64,000 nt of DNA from JAPOXR01 sp965219635 (GTDB lineage Bacteria; Pseudomonadota; Alphaproteobacteria; Rhodobacterales; Rhodobacteraceae). The notes under the pieces were generated by a model that ran no database searches, was not told the DNA's origin, and saw only the letters and a program-made list of their open reading frames with translations. This document shows positions 26,635 through 36,394 of the stretch, piece after piece. Position numbers and translations under genes: made by a program. Within the stretch, counting starts at the first letter, position 1. Every line of letters begins with the position of its first letter. Location: contig OZ244783.1 in the NCBI GenBank assembly GCA_965219635.1, positions 1,054,001-1,118,000 of the forward strand, given 5' to 3'.

Positions 26635-28788
26635 ATGACCGACGTGTTGCGTTCGAATCTGCGCATTCATGCCGGGTTCGCCAATTTCATTGAGACCGAA
26701 GCGCTGCCGGGAACAGGCATCGATGCCAGGCAGTTCTGGGATGGAGTAGCAGGCCTATGCGCCGAATTCGGCCCCGAAAACGAGCAACTGCTGGAGAAGC
26801 GTTCTCATCTTCAGGCGGTCATCAACGACTACCACAAGGCCCGCAAGGGCAAGAAATTGGACCAGGAGGAATACCGGTCGTTTCTGACAGAAATCGGATA
26901 CCTGGTCCCCGAGGGTGCCGATTTCAGCATAGAAACCGAAGGCATAGATCCTGAGATTGCCAGCATTGCCGGTCCCCAGTTGGTGGTCCCGGTAACCAAT
27001 GCACGTTTTGCTGTCAATGCTGCCAACGCGCGCTGGAATTCCCTTTACGATGCCCTCTATGGAACCGACGCTCTCGGAGAAGGACCCTCGTCAGACGGTT
27101 ATGACGAAGAACGAGGGCGCCGCGTCATAGAATGGGCCAAGTCTTTTCTGGACGATGTGTTTCCGCTTGAGGGCGCCACCCATGCCGATGCCATTCGGTA
27201 TGCAGTGGATGACGACAGTCTGATTGCCGTTTCTGAAGGCGGAGAGTCACGTCTCAAGAATCCTGGCCAATTGGTGGGATGGCGGGGCGAGGCTCAAATG
27301 CCAGAGTGTATTCTTCTTCAAAACAGAGGGTTGCACGTTGAGATTCATGTAGATCGCGAGAGCGAAATCGGTCGCGTGGACAAGGCCGGAGTTGCGGATA
27401 TCATTCTTGAATCCGCCCTGACCACGATCGTTGATTGCGAGGACTCGGTCGCAGTTGTCGATGCAGAAGACAAGCTGCTTGCCTATCGAAACTGGCTTGG
27501 CCTGATGAAAGGAGAGCTGGAGGCAAAATTCACCAAGGGAGGTTGCCGGATCCATCGCACGCTGGAGCCGGACCGGGAATTCACTGGAATTGGCAATGGC
27601 AGGATCACGCTGAAGGGGCGGTCGCTGCTGCTCGTGCGGAACGTCGGTCTGCTGACAACGAACCCGGCCGTTGTCGATACCAGTACCGGCAAAGCCATGC
27701 ATGAGGGCCTGCTTGACGCAATTTGCACTGTAATGATTGCCATGCACGATGTGGCGGGAAGGCGGTACAATTCACCTTCAGGCTCTGTCTATGTGGTTAA
27801 GCCCAAGCTGCACGGACCAGAAGAAGCCGCGTTCACCGACCGGGTATTCTCCCGGGTCGAAGATGTACTTGGATTGCCCCGCTACACAGTCAAGCTCGGT
27901 ATAATGGACGAGGAACGGCGGACGACGGTCAATCTCAAGGAGTGTATCCGGGCGGCAAAACACCGGGTTGCCTTCATCAACACCGGGTTCCTGGACCGCA
28001 CGGGTGACGAGATACACACTTCAATGGAGGCTGGGCCGTTCCTGCGCAAAGCCGCTATCAAGAGTGCCAGTTGGCTCCCGGCCTACGAGGACTGGAACGT
28101 CGATGTGGGGCTGGCTTGCGGACTGAAGGGCCGGGCGCAGATCGGCAAAGGCATGTGGGCCATGCCCGACCTGATGAAGGACATGCTCGACCAGAAGATT
28201 GGCCATCCGCAAGCCGGGGCGAACACGGCTTGGGTGCCCAGTCCAACGGCCGCAACACTGCATGCAACGCACTACCATCGGGTTGATGTGTCATCGCGGC
28301 TGAACGAGTTGGCGGAGAAGGGGCGCCGTGCCGGGTTGGACAGTATATTGAGTATTCCCCTGGCGGATGGATTCAACTGGTCGGAGGAGGAACTGACCGC
28401 CGAGGTCGAAAACAATCTTCAGGGCATACTCGGCTATGTGGTGAGATGGGTTGATCAGGGAATTGGTTGCTCAAAGGTGCCTGACCTCAATAATGTGGCA
28501 TTGATGGAAGACCGGGCAACCTGCCGGATTTCCTCGCAGCATTTGGCGAATTGGCTGCACCACGGGGTAGTAAGTGAGGACTTCGTCGACGCAGCAATGA
28601 AACGGATGGCCATCGTGGTGGACCAGCAAAATGCCTCGGATCCTGCCTACGAGCCAATGGCACCGGAATATGACGGTCAGGCCTACCAGGCTGCGCGGCA
28701 GCTCGTATTCGAGGGTACGAGCCAGCCCTCCGGCTATACCGAGCCAATCCTGCACTCGAGAAGAATGCTGCGAAAGGCAGAGGAATAA
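26635..28788 (+). CDS. glcB: Malate synthase G
   Basis: Condenses glyoxylate with acetyl-CoA to malate; 717 aa, the size of the monomeric G isoform. Supporting segments: NARFAVNAANARWNSLYDALYG near residue 125, SALTTIVDCEDSVAVVDAEDK, RSLLLVRNVGLLTTNPAV, KLGIMDEERRTTVNLKECI with active-site Arg, NTGFLDRTGDEIHTSMEAGP and PSPTAATLHATHYHRVDV. A purine-rich GACGGGGAAC site precedes the ATG at 26635. It follows acuI by about 80 bases and could take part in the same C2/C3 assimilation, although glcB is also often independent. Confidence 0.95.
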   Translation: MTDVLRSNLRIHAGFANFIETEALPGTGIDARQFWDGVAGLCAEFGPENEQLLEKRSHLQAVINDYHKARKGKKLDQEEYRSFLTEIGYLVPEGADFSIETEGIDPEIASIAGPQLVVPVTNARFAVNAANARWNSLYDALYGTDALGEGPSSDGYDEERGRRVIEWAKSFLDDVFPLEGATHADAIRYAVDDDSLIAVSEGGESRLKNPGQLVGWRGEAQMPECILLQNRGLHVEIHVDRESEIGRVDKAGVADIILESALTTIVDCEDSVAVVDAEDKLLAYRNWLGLMKGELEAKFTKGGCRIHRTLEPDREFTGIGNGRITLKGRSLLLVRNVGLLTTNPAVVDTSTGKAMHEGLLDAICTVMIAMHDVAGRRYNSPSGSVYVVKPKLHGPEEAAFTDRVFSRVEDVLGLPRYTVKLGIMDEERRTTVNLKECIRAAKHRVAFINTGFLDRTGDEIHTSMEAGPFLRKAAIKSASWLPAYEDWNVDVGLACGLKGRAQIGKGMWAMPDLMKDMLDQKIGHPQAGANTAWVPSPTAATLHATHYHRVDVSSRLNELAEKGRRAGLDSILSIPLADGFNWSEEELTAEVENNLQGILGYVVRWVDQGIGCSKVPDLNNVALMEDRATCRISSQHLANWLHHGVVSEDFVDAAMKRMAIVVDQQNASDPAYEPMAPEYDGQAYQAARQLVFEGTSQPSGYTEPILHSRRMLRKAEE

Positions 28789-28884
28789 CGGCGACGCGCC
28801 AAATGGCATGCCGCTGGCAATTGTTCGGAGGTCAATCCCGGGCGGGCTGTAGTTCAGAGTTGCTTTTCATTTCCTGACCAAGGG

Positions 28885-29796
28885 TCAGTCAAGATCAGCA
28901 AACGTACGCGCTGTTTGAAGGCTTGCAAACGACGTGTAACGGGTACCCTGCATGGTGCCACGCTTGGCGTCGCCGAGTGGAACTGGGCCGATTTGCTGTG
29001 CGCTCTCAGAAAACACGACCTTATACCTGCCACCTTCACCATAAGGCTCAATATGCGAAACAGGGGCATAATGCGTTATGGCTGACACAGGCTGAGTTTG
29101 GTACGCAGCGACGTATTTGATTTTGTCCAGCATACCGCCAGCGATACGGACTGGGAACCAACAGTTCTTGCCGAGGAATGTCTGTTCAAATCCCTTCTTG
29201 TTGGCTGGAACGATGATCGTGTCTCGCTTGCGGCTAGTTGGCTTTTCGCTTCGGAGTGGGTCACTGGCGTGCGGAGTTGCAACCGCCTTCGGGACTTCGA
29301 ATGCCCTCAGCCCGACGAGAGGGAGAATCTGCAGGATCTCTTTCAGAAAGCCTCGCGTATCGGCCTTCTCGGCTTCCGTCAGTGCAGGCTCTTGAGGCTC
29401 GTTGCTGTTATCAAGACGGCATTGCTCTGTCTCCAGCGCTTTTTTGATGAGCGAATGCTCCAGCCAAGTAACGTGGGCGCGATTCAGGCCGCCGCTGGCC
29501 GAAACAAACACAACTGCCCGGTCCCAAAAGTCCTTTTCCTTGCGGTGTGAGTCGATGCGTGCTCTGACGCCATCTGCTTGCCCGATATACAGGGTTGGCA
29601 GTTCATCGCTTTCTTCACGGTAGCCCACGAGAATGTAGATTCCCGGGAACTCCATTTCCGCGCGTTTTCGGACATCTGGCCAATCTGAACGGCGGAACAC
29701 GAGTCCGCGTCCGGTCCAGTTCATGCGATCGATCAGGCGAATTCCTTCCGGGTCGCCATCAGGGACAAAGATGCGGATGGTAAATGGGTCAGCCAT
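28885..29796 (-). CDS. GIY-YIG domain protein
   Basis: A 303-aa protein. Residues of about 50-130 form a GIY-YIG nuclease domain: GIYILVGYREESDELPTLYIG gives both GIY and YIG strands, followed by RARIDSHRKEKDFW (catalytic-type Arg) and a downstream LEHSLIKKAL with the conserved Glu. The rest (TFLGKNCWFPVRIAGGMLDKIKYVAAY) is an unrecognised C-terminal domain containing an accessory strand-rich region. ATG at 29796 gives MADPFTIRIFVPDG, preferred over upstream starts. It resembles stand-alone GIY-YIG proteins of accessory DNA; whether it cuts DNA is not shown. Confidence 0.75.
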   Translation of the reverse strand: MADPFTIRIFVPDGDPEGIRLIDRMNWTGRGLVFRRSDWPDVRKRAEMEFPGIYILVGYREESDELPTLYIGQADGVRARIDSHRKEKDFWDRAVVFVSASGGLNRAHVTWLEHSLIKKALETEQCRLDNSNEPQEPALTEAEKADTRGFLKEILQILPLVGLRAFEVPKAVATPHASDPLRSEKPTSRKRDTIIVPANKKGFEQTFLGKNCWFPVRIAGGMLDKIKYVAAYQTQPVSAITHYAPVSHIEPYGEGGRYKVVFSESAQQIGPVPLGDAKRGTMQGTRYTSFASLQTARTFADLD

Positions 29797-30303
29797 TACT
29801 GCCTCGCTACGCGCCTGCATGGTACAGGTGCCGTTGTTTGAAACTCGCTGGACCATTGGCAGGCCTGTTGATGCTCGAGTTGTCGCCAACTTTACTTCTG
29901 CTTGTCAAGCTTCAGGGTGAAACCCAATAGCACCTCGTTATCCTGTTTGTGCCATCGTGTCCGAAGAATGCATCAGGGTGGAATTGGGTCTCGGTAGGTG
30001 GGACCATCCGAATGTGCATTCACAATCTGTTTCGGTTTGAACCAACCCACTGAGTGGCGATGATTGCCAGTACAGATTGAGGTTTTAGATCGACCCGCAG
30101 CATCATCCCAAAGAACCAGGATGACTAGTGCCGGAGGTCATCAAACGCAGCGGAAGCGAAGCAGAACTGGCTGCCCCGGGGGCAAGTACCCCGAAATGGC
30201 GATTAGTGAGCGGATTGCGGATGCGGTGAGCGCCGGTCTCACCTATAAGCGGCACCAAGAACGCGGCGCCGACGGGCGAACCGGACACGAAAGGAAACAC
30301 AGA
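29797..30303. other. Divergent intergenic region
   Basis: About 500 bases between the GIY-YIG gene and cysK. The cysK frame is open upstream to 30064 but the sequence there lacks protein-like conservation. No repeat or RNA gene recognised. Confidence 0.4.
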
Positions 30304-31344
30304 GTGCGAGTTTGCAAGGATTTGGCGGATGCCATAGGCAAGACGCCACTTATCCGTCTCAATAGAGCGTCCGAGGAAACAGGCTGTGAAATCCTCGGCA
30401 AGGCCGAGTTTCTGAATCCGGGCCAATCGGTAAAGGATCGGGCAGCGCTCGCAATCATTCGCGATGCCGAAGCCAGAAAGCTGCTGGAGCCGGGCGGGAC
30501 CGTGGTCGAAGGCACTGCTGGCAATACCGGTATTGGCCTGGCGCTGGTCGGCGCATCGCTGGGTTACAGGTCGGTGATTGTCATCCCGGAAACCCAGAGC
30601 CAGGAAAAAAAGGATGCCTTGCTGCTGGCTGGCGCAACGCTGATCCAGGTTCCTGCCGTGCCTTACCGGAATCCCAACAACTATGTCCGCTATTCGGACC
30701 GCCTTGCCAGTGAGCTTGCCAAGTCGGAGCCGAACGGGGCTGTCTGGGCAAACCAGTTCGACAATGTCGCCAACCGGCAGGCCCATGTGGATACGACCGG
30801 GCCGGAAATCTGGCAGCAGACCAATGGCAAGGTGGACGGGTTCATTTGCGCTGTTGGCACTGGAGGAACACTTGCCGGGGTGGCAGAAGGACTGCGGTCT
30901 CGTGATCCGGGCGTGAAGATTGGCCTCGCGGACCCAATGGGCGCCACTCTCTTCGACTACTACACGACAGGAGAGCACAAGGCAGAAGGATCGTCGATCG
31001 CCGAAGGCATCGGGCAGGGTAGGATCACCGCAAATCTGGAAGGGTTCGAGCCAGACTTTGTCTACCAGGTCACCGACAGCGAAATGTTGCCAATCGTATT
31101 TGGCCTGCTTGCAGAGGAAGGGCATTGTGTGGGCGGATCAACCGGTATCAATGTCGCCGGGGCAATCCGTATGGCGCGGCAAATGGGACCAGGACATACG
31201 ATTGTTACCATACTCTGTGACTACGGAACGCGCTATCAGTCGAAGCTGTTCAACCCCGGGTTCCTTCGCAGCTTAAACCTGCCAGTGCCTGAGTGGTTGG
31301 ACTGTGAGTCACCACCACCTCCGGCGGTGTTTGTGGAGGAATGA
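30304..31344 (+). CDS. cysK: Cysteine synthase A (O-acetylserine sulfhydrylase)
   Basis: PLP enzyme making cysteine from O-acetylserine and sulfide. Motifs: LADAIGKTPLIRLNRASEE start, the PLP lysine in NPGQSVKDRAAL, substrate loop EGTAGNTGIGLA, and the phosphate-binding AVGTGGTLAGVAEGL. A GTG at 30304, preceded by AAGGAAAC, gives 346 aa and begins at the family-typical position; the frame open upstream would add about 80 residues without similarity. It overlaps the MscS gene by 4 bp and is likely its operon partner. A cystathionine-beta-synthase-type activity cannot be excluded. Confidence 0.92.
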   Translation: MRVCKDLADAIGKTPLIRLNRASEETGCEILGKAEFLNPGQSVKDRAALAIIRDAEARKLLEPGGTVVEGTAGNTGIGLALVGASLGYRSVIVIPETQSQEKKDALLLAGATLIQVPAVPYRNPNNYVRYSDRLASELAKSEPNGAVWANQFDNVANRQAHVDTTGPEIWQQTNGKVDGFICAVGTGGTLAGVAEGLRSRDPGVKIGLADPMGATLFDYYTTGEHKAEGSSIAEGIGQGRITANLEGFEPDFVYQVTDSEMLPIVFGLLAEEGHCVGGSTGINVAGAIRMARQMGPGHTIVTILCDYGTRYQSKLFNPGFLRSLNLPVPEWLDCESPPPPAVFVEE

Positions 31345-33716
31345 TCTTGCGAGCAATGCGCATATTCCTGCTCGCTGCCTTGATGCTGCAAGGTCTTGCC
31401 TGCCTGTCTCTGGCACAACAGCAGAATCCGGATGAACTGCGATTTGAAGAATGGTCGCGGTTTGCCGTGCAGGCTGAAAGCACAATCGATGCGGCTGTGG
31501 CCTCGGACTCTGAATTGCTGGCTTTGCGCACAGAACTGCAGGAATGGAGAGACCATGCCTCAGCCCTGCAGAAACCATTCAAAGAACGAGTGGATCAGCT
31601 TGAGGCAAGGCTCGGTGCACTGGGAGCCCAGCAGGACACCGAACAGACTGTCTCGGCAGACCTTGAAGCGCGCCGCGCAGCCCTTACCGAGAATTTGGCC
31701 AATGCACGCGAACCGCTTCGATTGGCAGAAGAGATCGTGCGTTGGTCAACTGGATTGATTTCCGGGATTGACACGATCTTGCGCGAACGCAGGGGTGCAA
31801 GGATCTTGTCTGCCGGACCGTCGCCGCTTCTACCGTCTTCCTGGCCCGAGGCTATCGAACACCTGTCAGGCTACTTTGTGAGTCTGAGCGGCGAAATCCG
31901 GCAGGCGGTTTCGGGTGAAGCTGAGATTGCGCCGATACGTGAGCGCCTGCCTGCAATTGCTGTGCTGTTCGTGTTTGGACTGCTGTTGCTGACGACTGCT
32001 CGGACGCAGGTTCTCAAAGGGACTGCAAGAGTCTGGAAGCACCTTGGTCGAGCCGGGGCCGCTGGCGCCAGTGGCATAGACCGGTTCCTTGACAAGTTCA
32101 TGCTCCCGGCAATCGGGGTCCAGTTGCTGGCGGGCGCGATCAACTCAACCGGGGCATTTGTTGTTCATTCCGGGCTGTTCACCGAGACTATTCCCCTCAT
32201 TGGCGCCTCGGTATTGGGTGCGAATTGGCTCGCTTACGCCTTGTTTACAGGTGAGCGGGATTCGATCTTCCCGGAACGCTTGGGACCCGCCTCGTCAGCG
32301 AGTCTGCGAAGACTGATCAGGTCGGTTGGCTGGGTCTTTGCTGCCTTGGCCTTGGCAGACGAAATCCTGATGGGCACTGATAGCCTGGGTTCAGTTTCGG
32401 CTGTCGTCACATTCCCGGTCTATGTAGCGGGTTCAGTGCTGTTGTTCGTCCTCGGCCGGCGGTTGTCCAGATTTGCTGCATCCCGAGCGCCTGACTCGCA
32501 CGATTACGGTATCGCAAATTCAGCTTTGTCTGTCCTCTCGATCGGTTGCTGGATCGCGGCGGTGGCAGGATTGCTTGCCAGTGCGGCTGGATTATCGGTC
32601 GGTGCACGGTTGCTGGTTTTCTCGCCGATGCTGACCCTCGGCCTGTTTGGTGCGCTCCTTGTCCTGCAATCAGTAATGTCCGACCTTGCTTCCTGGGTAG
32701 CGCACTGGGTGATCGGTGAATCGGCGGAACGGCGGAAGGGCCTGGTGTTTGTTTTACTCGGCTTGCTCCTCTTCGCTGGTGCCGTCCCGGTCGTTGCGGT
32801 CATTTGGGGTGCTACGGATACCGAACTCGCAGACATGTGGGAGTTGTTGCTCAACGGCGTGAGGTTTGGGGACACGCAGTTTACCGTCTACAGCTTGCTC
32901 ACAATGATCGCTGTCTTTGCAGCAGGCTATCTGGGAACCCGGCTGTTTCAGTCCATTCTTTCCAGTTCCATTCTCCCTAACACTGACCTCAGCTCTGGGG
33001 CGCAGCAAGCAATCACGACAGGCACAGGTTATGTCGGCATTGTGCTATCCATTGTCATCGCAGTGTCTTTGGCCGGCCTGAATCTGACTAACATAGCAAT
33101 CGTCGCAGGTGCGCTTTCGGTCGGCATCGGTTTTGGACTGCAAGCAGTCGTGTCGAACTTTGTGTCCGGGATCATCCTCTTGATCGAAAGGCCAGTCACT
33201 GTGGGTGACTGGGTAGAGGCGGGTGGAGTTTCCGGCACAGTCAGACGCATTTCGGTACGTTCGACCTTGATTGAGACATTCGACCGGGCAGCGGTCGTTG
33301 TCCCGAATACCGATCTAATGTCCAGCCAAGTCGTCAACTGGACCCTGACCGATCGGATCTGCCGGACAATTGTTCCTGTCGGGGTCGCCTACGGTACGGA
33401 TCCGGAAAAGGTCAAACGCATACTGTTGGAGATTGCTGCCGAGCATCCATCCGTTCTCAAGGATCCGCCACCAAATGTTCTGTTCATGCGCTTTGGTGCC
33501 GATGCGCTGGAGTTTGAATTGCGCGCAATTCTGGATGACACGAACATGATCCTGCAAGCAAAGTCGGATCTGAACTTTGCCATAGCGGAGCGGTTTGCGA
33601 AGGAAGGCATCTCGATACCGTTCCCGCAGCGGGATGTATGGATTCGGAATGCGGGAACAGAGGCGCTGACCGCTGCGGTTGAGCCGCAGGCATTGCCGGG
33701 AAAGGAAGCAGATTGA
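31341..33716 (+). CDS. Mechanosensitive ion channel, MscS family with DUF3772 domain
   Basis: A 791-aa inner-membrane channel protein releasing solutes under hypo-osmotic stress. A signal peptide (FLLAALMLQGLACLSLAQQ) leads into a periplasmic DUF3772-type coiled-coil domain. About ten membrane helices follow, then the MscS core with the pore helix and beta domain: ITTGTGYVGIVLSIVIAVSLAGL, NIAIVAGALSVGIGFGLQAVV followed by SNFVSGIILLIERPVTVGD. The C-terminal alpha/beta cage completes it. The start is uncertain: GGAGGA lies almost directly against the ATG at 31341, so a TTG at 31347 with six-base spacing may be used. Overlaps the cysK stop. Confidence 0.88.
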   Translation: MILRAMRIFLLAALMLQGLACLSLAQQQNPDELRFEEWSRFAVQAESTIDAAVASDSELLALRTELQEWRDHASALQKPFKERVDQLEARLGALGAQQDTEQTVSADLEARRAALTENLANAREPLRLAEEIVRWSTGLISGIDTILRERRGARILSAGPSPLLPSSWPEAIEHLSGYFVSLSGEIRQAVSGEAEIAPIRERLPAIAVLFVFGLLLLTTARTQVLKGTARVWKHLGRAGAAGASGIDRFLDKFMLPAIGVQLLAGAINSTGAFVVHSGLFTETIPLIGASVLGANWLAYALFTGERDSIFPERLGPASSASLRRLIRSVGWVFAALALADEILMGTDSLGSVSAVVTFPVYVAGSVLLFVLGRRLSRFAASRAPDSHDYGIANSALSVLSIGCWIAAVAGLLASAAGLSVGARLLVFSPMLTLGLFGALLVLQSVMSDLASWVAHWVIGESAERRKGLVFVLLGLLLFAGAVPVVAVIWGATDTELADMWELLLNGVRFGDTQFTVYSLLTMIAVFAAGYLGTRLFQSILSSSILPNTDLSSGAQQAITTGTGYVGIVLSIVIAVSLAGLNLTNIAIVAGALSVGIGFGLQAVVSNFVSGIILLIERPVTVGDWVEAGGVSGTVRRISVRSTLIETFDRAAVVVPNTDLMSSQVVNWTLTDRICRTIVPVGVAYGTDPEKVKRILLEIAAEHPSVLKDPPPNVLFMRFGADALEFELRAILDDTNMILQAKSDLNFAIAERFAKEGISIPFPQRDVWIRNAGTEALTAAVEPQALPGKEAD

Positions 33717-34432
33717 CTGAGAAACTCTATCAGATTGACCCCTACCTGAACCGGGCTGAGGGTGTTGTGGTATCCATATCGGAAGGCGGGGGCGTTGTTG
33801 CTGATCGTTCCATCTTCTATCCGAACGGCGGTGGGCAGCCCGGAGATACAGGGACTATTTCGTGGGACTCCGGGAGCGCACGGATTGTCGATACCCGCAA
33901 GTCAGGTTCCGACGGGATCGAGCTTGTGCTTGAAGAGGGCAGCAGCCAGCCTGAACCTGGTCAGGAAGTCGTACAGGAGTTGGACTGGGACCGCCGGTAC
34001 CGCCATATGCGCATCCACACGGCGTTGCACCTGTTGTCGGTTGTCATCCCGCTGCCGGTCACTGGAGGCGCCATCACCGCAGAAAAGGGACGGCTGGACT
34101 TCAATATGCCGGATGCAATTGAGGACAAGTTGGAATTGCAGAAAAGGTTGAATGAACTCGCTGCACGCGACCTTCCAGTTGGAGAGATCTGGATCACTGA
34201 TGAAGAACTGACCGCCAACCCGGGGCTGGTCAAGACCATGGCCGTAAAGCCGCCCATGGGTGCCGGTCGCGTCAGGTTGGTCAGGATAGGCGAAGGCAGT
34301 GAGCAGGTTGACCTGCAACCCTGCGGCGGAACACATGTCGCCCGCACGGGCGAAATCGGGGAATTGATGATCGGTAAAGTAGAGAAGAAGGGCCGCATGA
34401 ATCGCCGCGTGAATGTGGGCTTCCGACAGTGA
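33713..34432 (+). CDS. Alanyl-tRNA editing protein AlaX
   Basis: Free-standing trans-editing hydrolase that clears Ser (or Gly) mischarged on tRNA-Ala, homologous to the AlaRS editing domain. The zinc ligands are visible: HTALHLL (HxxxH, about residue 103) and CGGTHVARTGEIG (CxxxH). FYPNGGGQPGDTG is the N-terminal editing-domain signature. TTG is the likely start (33713), supported by AAGGA six bases upstream and by a 4-bp overlap with the channel gene stop. The 239-aa length indicates the AlaX-M/L type. It ends the cysK-mscS-alaX run. Confidence 0.9.
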   Translation: MTEKLYQIDPYLNRAEGVVVSISEGGGVVADRSIFYPNGGGQPGDTGTISWDSGSARIVDTRKSGSDGIELVLEEGSSQPEPGQEVVQELDWDRRYRHMRIHTALHLLSVVIPLPVTGGAITAEKGRLDFNMPDAIEDKLELQKRLNELAARDLPVGEIWITDEELTANPGLVKTMAVKPPMGAGRVRLVRIGEGSEQVDLQPCGGTHVARTGEIGELMIGKVEKKGRMNRRVNVGFRQ

Positions 34433-34597
34433 CCAGTGAGATTGGCTTGTCATGAGTTTGCTGCAGTGCGCATCTCATGATGCAGCAATGAGCCGCGCAA
34501 GTACTCAATACGCCAGCACAATTGTGGCGGAGCGCATCCCGCTGCAGATAATGGCTCAGAGCAATATGCAATCCTATTCATTCAGGGAGTGAATCCA

Positions 34598-35362
34598 ATG
34601 ACTGGAGCAGCGCTTCAACAAAAACGTTTGAACATCGAATACTGGCCGGAAAGGACTGACCTGGCTGCAGCCTTTCGTTGGACAGTGCACCTTGGCATGC
34701 ACGAAGCAGTTGCCAATCATTTCAGTCTGGCAGTCAACGCCGATGGCACCCGTTTCCTGATGAACCCGAACCAGGTTCATTTTTCCCGGGTCCGCGCATC
34801 CAACCTGTTGTTGCTGGATGCCAATGATCCGGAAAGCGCTGAGGGGCCGGATGCGCCGGATCCGACAGCCTGGGGGCTTCATGCGTCAATTCACCGGCTG
34901 TGCCCGCATGCAAGGTGCGTGATGCATGTGCACTCAACCAATGCGACCGTTCTGGCGTCGCTTGCCGACTCGACCTTGCCGCCGATTGACCAGACAACCG
35001 CCATGTTTTTCGACAGGGTGGTCATTGACGACTGTTACGGTGGTTTGGCGTTCGAGGAAGAAGGCGAAAGATGCGCTGCATTGCTAGCTAACCCGCGGCA
35101 CAGGGTTATGGTGATGGGCAATCACGGAATCCTCGTGATTGGATCATCCGTGGCCGATGCCTTCGACCGCATGTACTATTTTGAAAGGGCGGCCACGACA
35201 TATGTGCTCGCCTTGCAGACAGGAAAGAAGCTGAGGGTGCTATCCAACGAGATTGCCGAGAAGACCGCAGCACAAGTTGAGGCCTATCCGGAATCGGCGG
35301 AGCGCCACCTTGAGGAAATCAAGCATCTCCTCGACGAGGAAGGTTCGAATTACGCCAGTTGA
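34598..35362 (+). CDS. Class II aldolase/adducin family protein
   Basis: Metal-dependent aldolase/adducin-fold protein of 254 aa. Metal-binding His residues appear in CVMHVHSTNATVLAS (HxH) and in the later GNHGILVIGSSVADAFDRMYYFE, a class II aldolase family signature. The N-terminal part, LAAAFRWTVHLGMHEAVANHFSLA, is also typical. AGGGAG eight bases before the ATG at 34598 decides the start; a GTG at 34589 is alternative. The substrate is unknown; aldolase, decarboxylase or epimerase activities occur in the family. Confidence 0.85.
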   Translation: MTGAALQQKRLNIEYWPERTDLAAAFRWTVHLGMHEAVANHFSLAVNADGTRFLMNPNQVHFSRVRASNLLLLDANDPESAEGPDAPDPTAWGLHASIHRLCPHARCVMHVHSTNATVLASLADSTLPPIDQTTAMFFDRVVIDDCYGGLAFEEEGERCAALLANPRHRVMVMGNHGILVIGSSVADAFDRMYYFERAATTYVLALQTGKKLRVLSNEIAEKTAAQVEAYPESAERHLEEIKHLLDEEGSNYAS

Positions 35363-35530
35363 ATGGCAGGGGCAGCCCTCGCAGGCCGGAGGTGGGTTCG
35401 CCAGTGGACTCGGGCAGCAATCCAGTATGGCGGCAATTTAGGGAAAATGTTGCCAAATTTGGCATTGAATGGCAATTGTTTGGACATATATTCCTGATTC
35501 AGCCACAACTCAGATGGATAGGGCAAACAA

Positions 35531-36184
35531 ATGCTAAGGATCAACGACACGGCCCCTGACTTCACGGCCGATACTACCGAAGGACAGATCAGCTTTCACG
35601 ACTGGATTGGCGACGGCTATGCCATCCTCTTTTCCCACCCGAAGGACTTCACTCCAGTGTGCACCACTGAACTTGGAGCAATGGCAGGTCTTGAGGACGA
35701 ATTTGCAAAACGGAACGCCAAGATCATCGGGATTTCGGTTGACCCGGTCGAAAACCATCACAAGTGGAAATCGGACATTGAGGCCGTATCTGGCAACCGG
35801 GTCAGTTATCCGATGATCGGGGACAGCGAACTCAAGGTTGCCAAGCTGTATGACATGCTCCCGGCTTCCGCTGGCGACACTTCGGAAGGAAGGACACCAG
35901 CAGACAACGCTACGGTCCGCTCGGTGTTTGTGATCGGCCCAGACAAGAAAGTCAAACTGACGTTGACCTACCCGATGACCACCGGTCGAAATTTCAACGA
36001 ACTCTTGAGAGCGCTGGATTCCATCCAGCTTACTGCCAACCACCAGGTTGCTACACCGGCGGATTGGAAGCAGGGCGAAGACGTTATCATCACGCCTGCA
36101 GTCTCCAATGAAGAGGCCAGTGAACGGTTTGGCGAATACAAGGCCGTCTTGCCATATCTGCGCGTAACCGGACAGCCTGAGTGA
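35531..36184 (+). CDS. 1-Cys type peroxiredoxin (Prx6 subfamily)
   Basis: Thiol peroxidase of 217 aa reducing H2O2 and organic peroxides. The peroxidatic cysteine is in SHPKDFTPVCTTELGAMAG (about residue 47), with the Prx6 context PVCTTE. DPVENHHKWKSDI, SYPMIGDSELKVAKLYDM and the C-terminal DWKQGEDVIITPAVSNEEA are typical of the long 1-Cys group. ATG at 35531 is preceded by AGGG at good spacing. A hairpin follows the stop. Confidence 0.93.
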   Translation: MLRINDTAPDFTADTTEGQISFHDWIGDGYAILFSHPKDFTPVCTTELGAMAGLEDEFAKRNAKIIGISVDPVENHHKWKSDIEAVSGNRVSYPMIGDSELKVAKLYDMLPASAGDTSEGRTPADNATVRSVFVIGPDKKVKLTLTYPMTTGRNFNELLRALDSIQLTANHQVATPADWKQGEDVIITPAVSNEEASERFGEYKAVLPYLRVTGQPE

Positions 36185-36195
36185 ATTCAGGCCAA

Positions 36196-36232
36196 TGCCT
36201 TGCAGTCCGGAAAGTTCCCGAATTGCAAGGCA
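36196..36232. terminator. Hairpin downstream of the peroxiredoxin gene
   Basis: Perfect 9-bp arms TGCCTTGCA and TGCAAGGCA separated by 19 bases, starting 11 bases after the peroxiredoxin stop. No U-tract follows, so it may be a Rho-assisted terminator or an mRNA end-protecting stem rather than an intrinsic terminator. Confidence 0.5.
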
Positions 36233-36304
36233 TGCGCAAGGGCGAACAAATCCTGCCGGTTCGTCCTTGCTCTTTCTGTTGCTGGGAATGTAGTGTTCCA
36301 TCCA

Positions 36305-36394
36305 GGAGAGGTGGCCGAGTGGTCGAAGGCGCACGCCTGGAACGCGTGTAGGCGGTAACCCGTCTCCAGGGTTCGAATCCCTGTCTCTCCGCCA
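36305..36394 (+). tRNA. tRNA-Ser(GGA)
   Basis: 90-nt class II tRNA with a long variable arm (TGTAGGCGGTAACCCGTCTCCA region), acceptor GGAGAGG/TCTCTCC with one G-U pair, anticodon loop CTGGAAC (GGA), T-arm CAGGGTTCGAATCCCTG and an encoded CCA. The toxin-antitoxin cluster begins about 120 bases downstream, so this tRNA is a candidate integration site. Confidence 0.95.
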
